DNA of 7,412 nucleotides from NCBI GenBank assembly GCA_900546085.1, contig URBS01000109.1, forward strand, positions 1-7,412. The letters are read 5' to 3'. Shown one piece after another: positions 7,209 to 7,412 of the stretch (position 1 is the stretch's first letter; every line of letters starts with the position of its first letter). The notes beneath the pieces are model-generated. The model saw only the letters and a list, made by a program, of their open reading frames with translations, had not been told where the DNA came from and ran no database searches. Position numbers and translations under genes: made by a program. Source of the DNA: an uncultured Collinsella sp. (GTDB lineage Bacteria > Actinomycetota > Coriobacteriia > Coriobacteriales > Coriobacteriaceae).

Positions 7209-7241
7209 TTGCACAAGGGCAAAGTTTCGGGTTAATATACT
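7209..7241 (+). promoter_or_regulatory. Putative sigma-70-type promoter for tRNA-Pro
   Basis: After coaBC the sequence turns AT-rich. A possible -35 TTGCAC (7209-7214) is followed after 18 bases by TAATAT (7233-7238). The overlapping TATACT (7236-7241) is a better -10 match but would give a 21-base spacer. Either places transcription start about 30-36 bases before the mature tRNA 5' end. The -35 is weak, so the exact hexamers are uncertain, but a promoter in this 80-base spacer is likely. Confidence 0.55.
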
Positions 7242-7280
7242 CCCTGTTGCGAGCGAGAGCACAGCAACAAACAAAAGCTT

Positions 7281-7357
<77 letters not shown>

Positions 7358-7366
7358 GAAGTTTCC

Positions 7367-7401
7367 AGGTCAGGTACTTAGTGCCTGACCTTTTTTGTTT
7401 T
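7367..7401 (+). terminator. Rho-independent terminator after tRNA-Pro
   Basis: AGGTCAGGTAC (7367-7377) pairs with GTGCCTGACCT (7381-7391), an 11-bp stem with one G-U pair and a TTA triloop. It runs into TTTTTTG then TTTT. It begins 10 bases after the tRNA CCA. No terminator was seen between coaBC and the tRNA, so this may also end read-through transcripts from the upstream operon. Confidence 0.93.
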
Positions 7402-7412
7402 AAGCAATTGCT

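Noticed and set aside
7403..7412. Perfect 10-base palindrome AGCAATTGCT at the right edge
   Set aside because: It is short and ends exactly at the window boundary, so its context cannot be judged. It could be the left part of an operator or nothing.

Overview
This is a 7.4-kb piece of a GC-rich bacterial chromosome. It is packed with co-oriented housekeeping genes on the + strand and ends in a tRNA gene with its own promoter and terminator. The first 50 bases are not biological: they match the Illumina TruSeq index-side (P7) adapter, including a six-base index. The contig was therefore not trimmed, and the real sequence starts at 51. The high GC, very tight gene packing, strong purine-rich ribosome binding sites and gene content suggest an actinobacterial-type genome, most likely Coriobacteriia (Collinsella-like). 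That placement is an inference from composition and overall protein character, not from a search.

Layout: 51-895 is the 3' part of der (second GTPase domain and KH-like domain); 888-1571 is plsY; 1581-2588 is gpsA; 2607-3278 is rpe; 3285-4463 is a class I (NifS/IscS-type) cysteine desulfurase; 4460-5269 is a Nif3/DUF34 family protein; 5266-5985 is a coiled-coil protein with a C-terminal zinc ribbon; 5989-7200 is coaBC. Neighbouring genes overlap by 4 or 8 bases or lie 3 to 18 bases apart. No internal terminator or convincing internal promoter was seen, so all eight are probably one transcription unit with translational coupling at several junctions. From 7201 comes a short AT-richer spacer with a promoter, then tRNA-Pro(GGG) at 7281-7357 and a rho-independent terminator at 7367-7401.

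Functionally, GpsA makes sn-glycerol-3-phosphate and PlsY acylates it, which is the start of phospholipid synthesis. Der serves 50S ribosome assembly. Rpe belongs to the pentose phosphate pathway. The cysteine desulfurase supplies sulfur for Fe-S clusters or tRNA thiolation, and CoaBC makes 4'-phosphopantetheine for CoA and acyl carrier protein. The Nif3-like protein and the zinc-ribbon protein form a pair of poorly understood genes that are also adjacent in other Actinobacteria.

I found no phage, transposon, CRISPR, toxin or other accessory system. The points most worth a second look are the adapter chimera at the left edge, the missing zinc ligand in the zinc-ribbon protein, and the Nif3/zinc-ribbon pair placed between sulfur and CoA genes.
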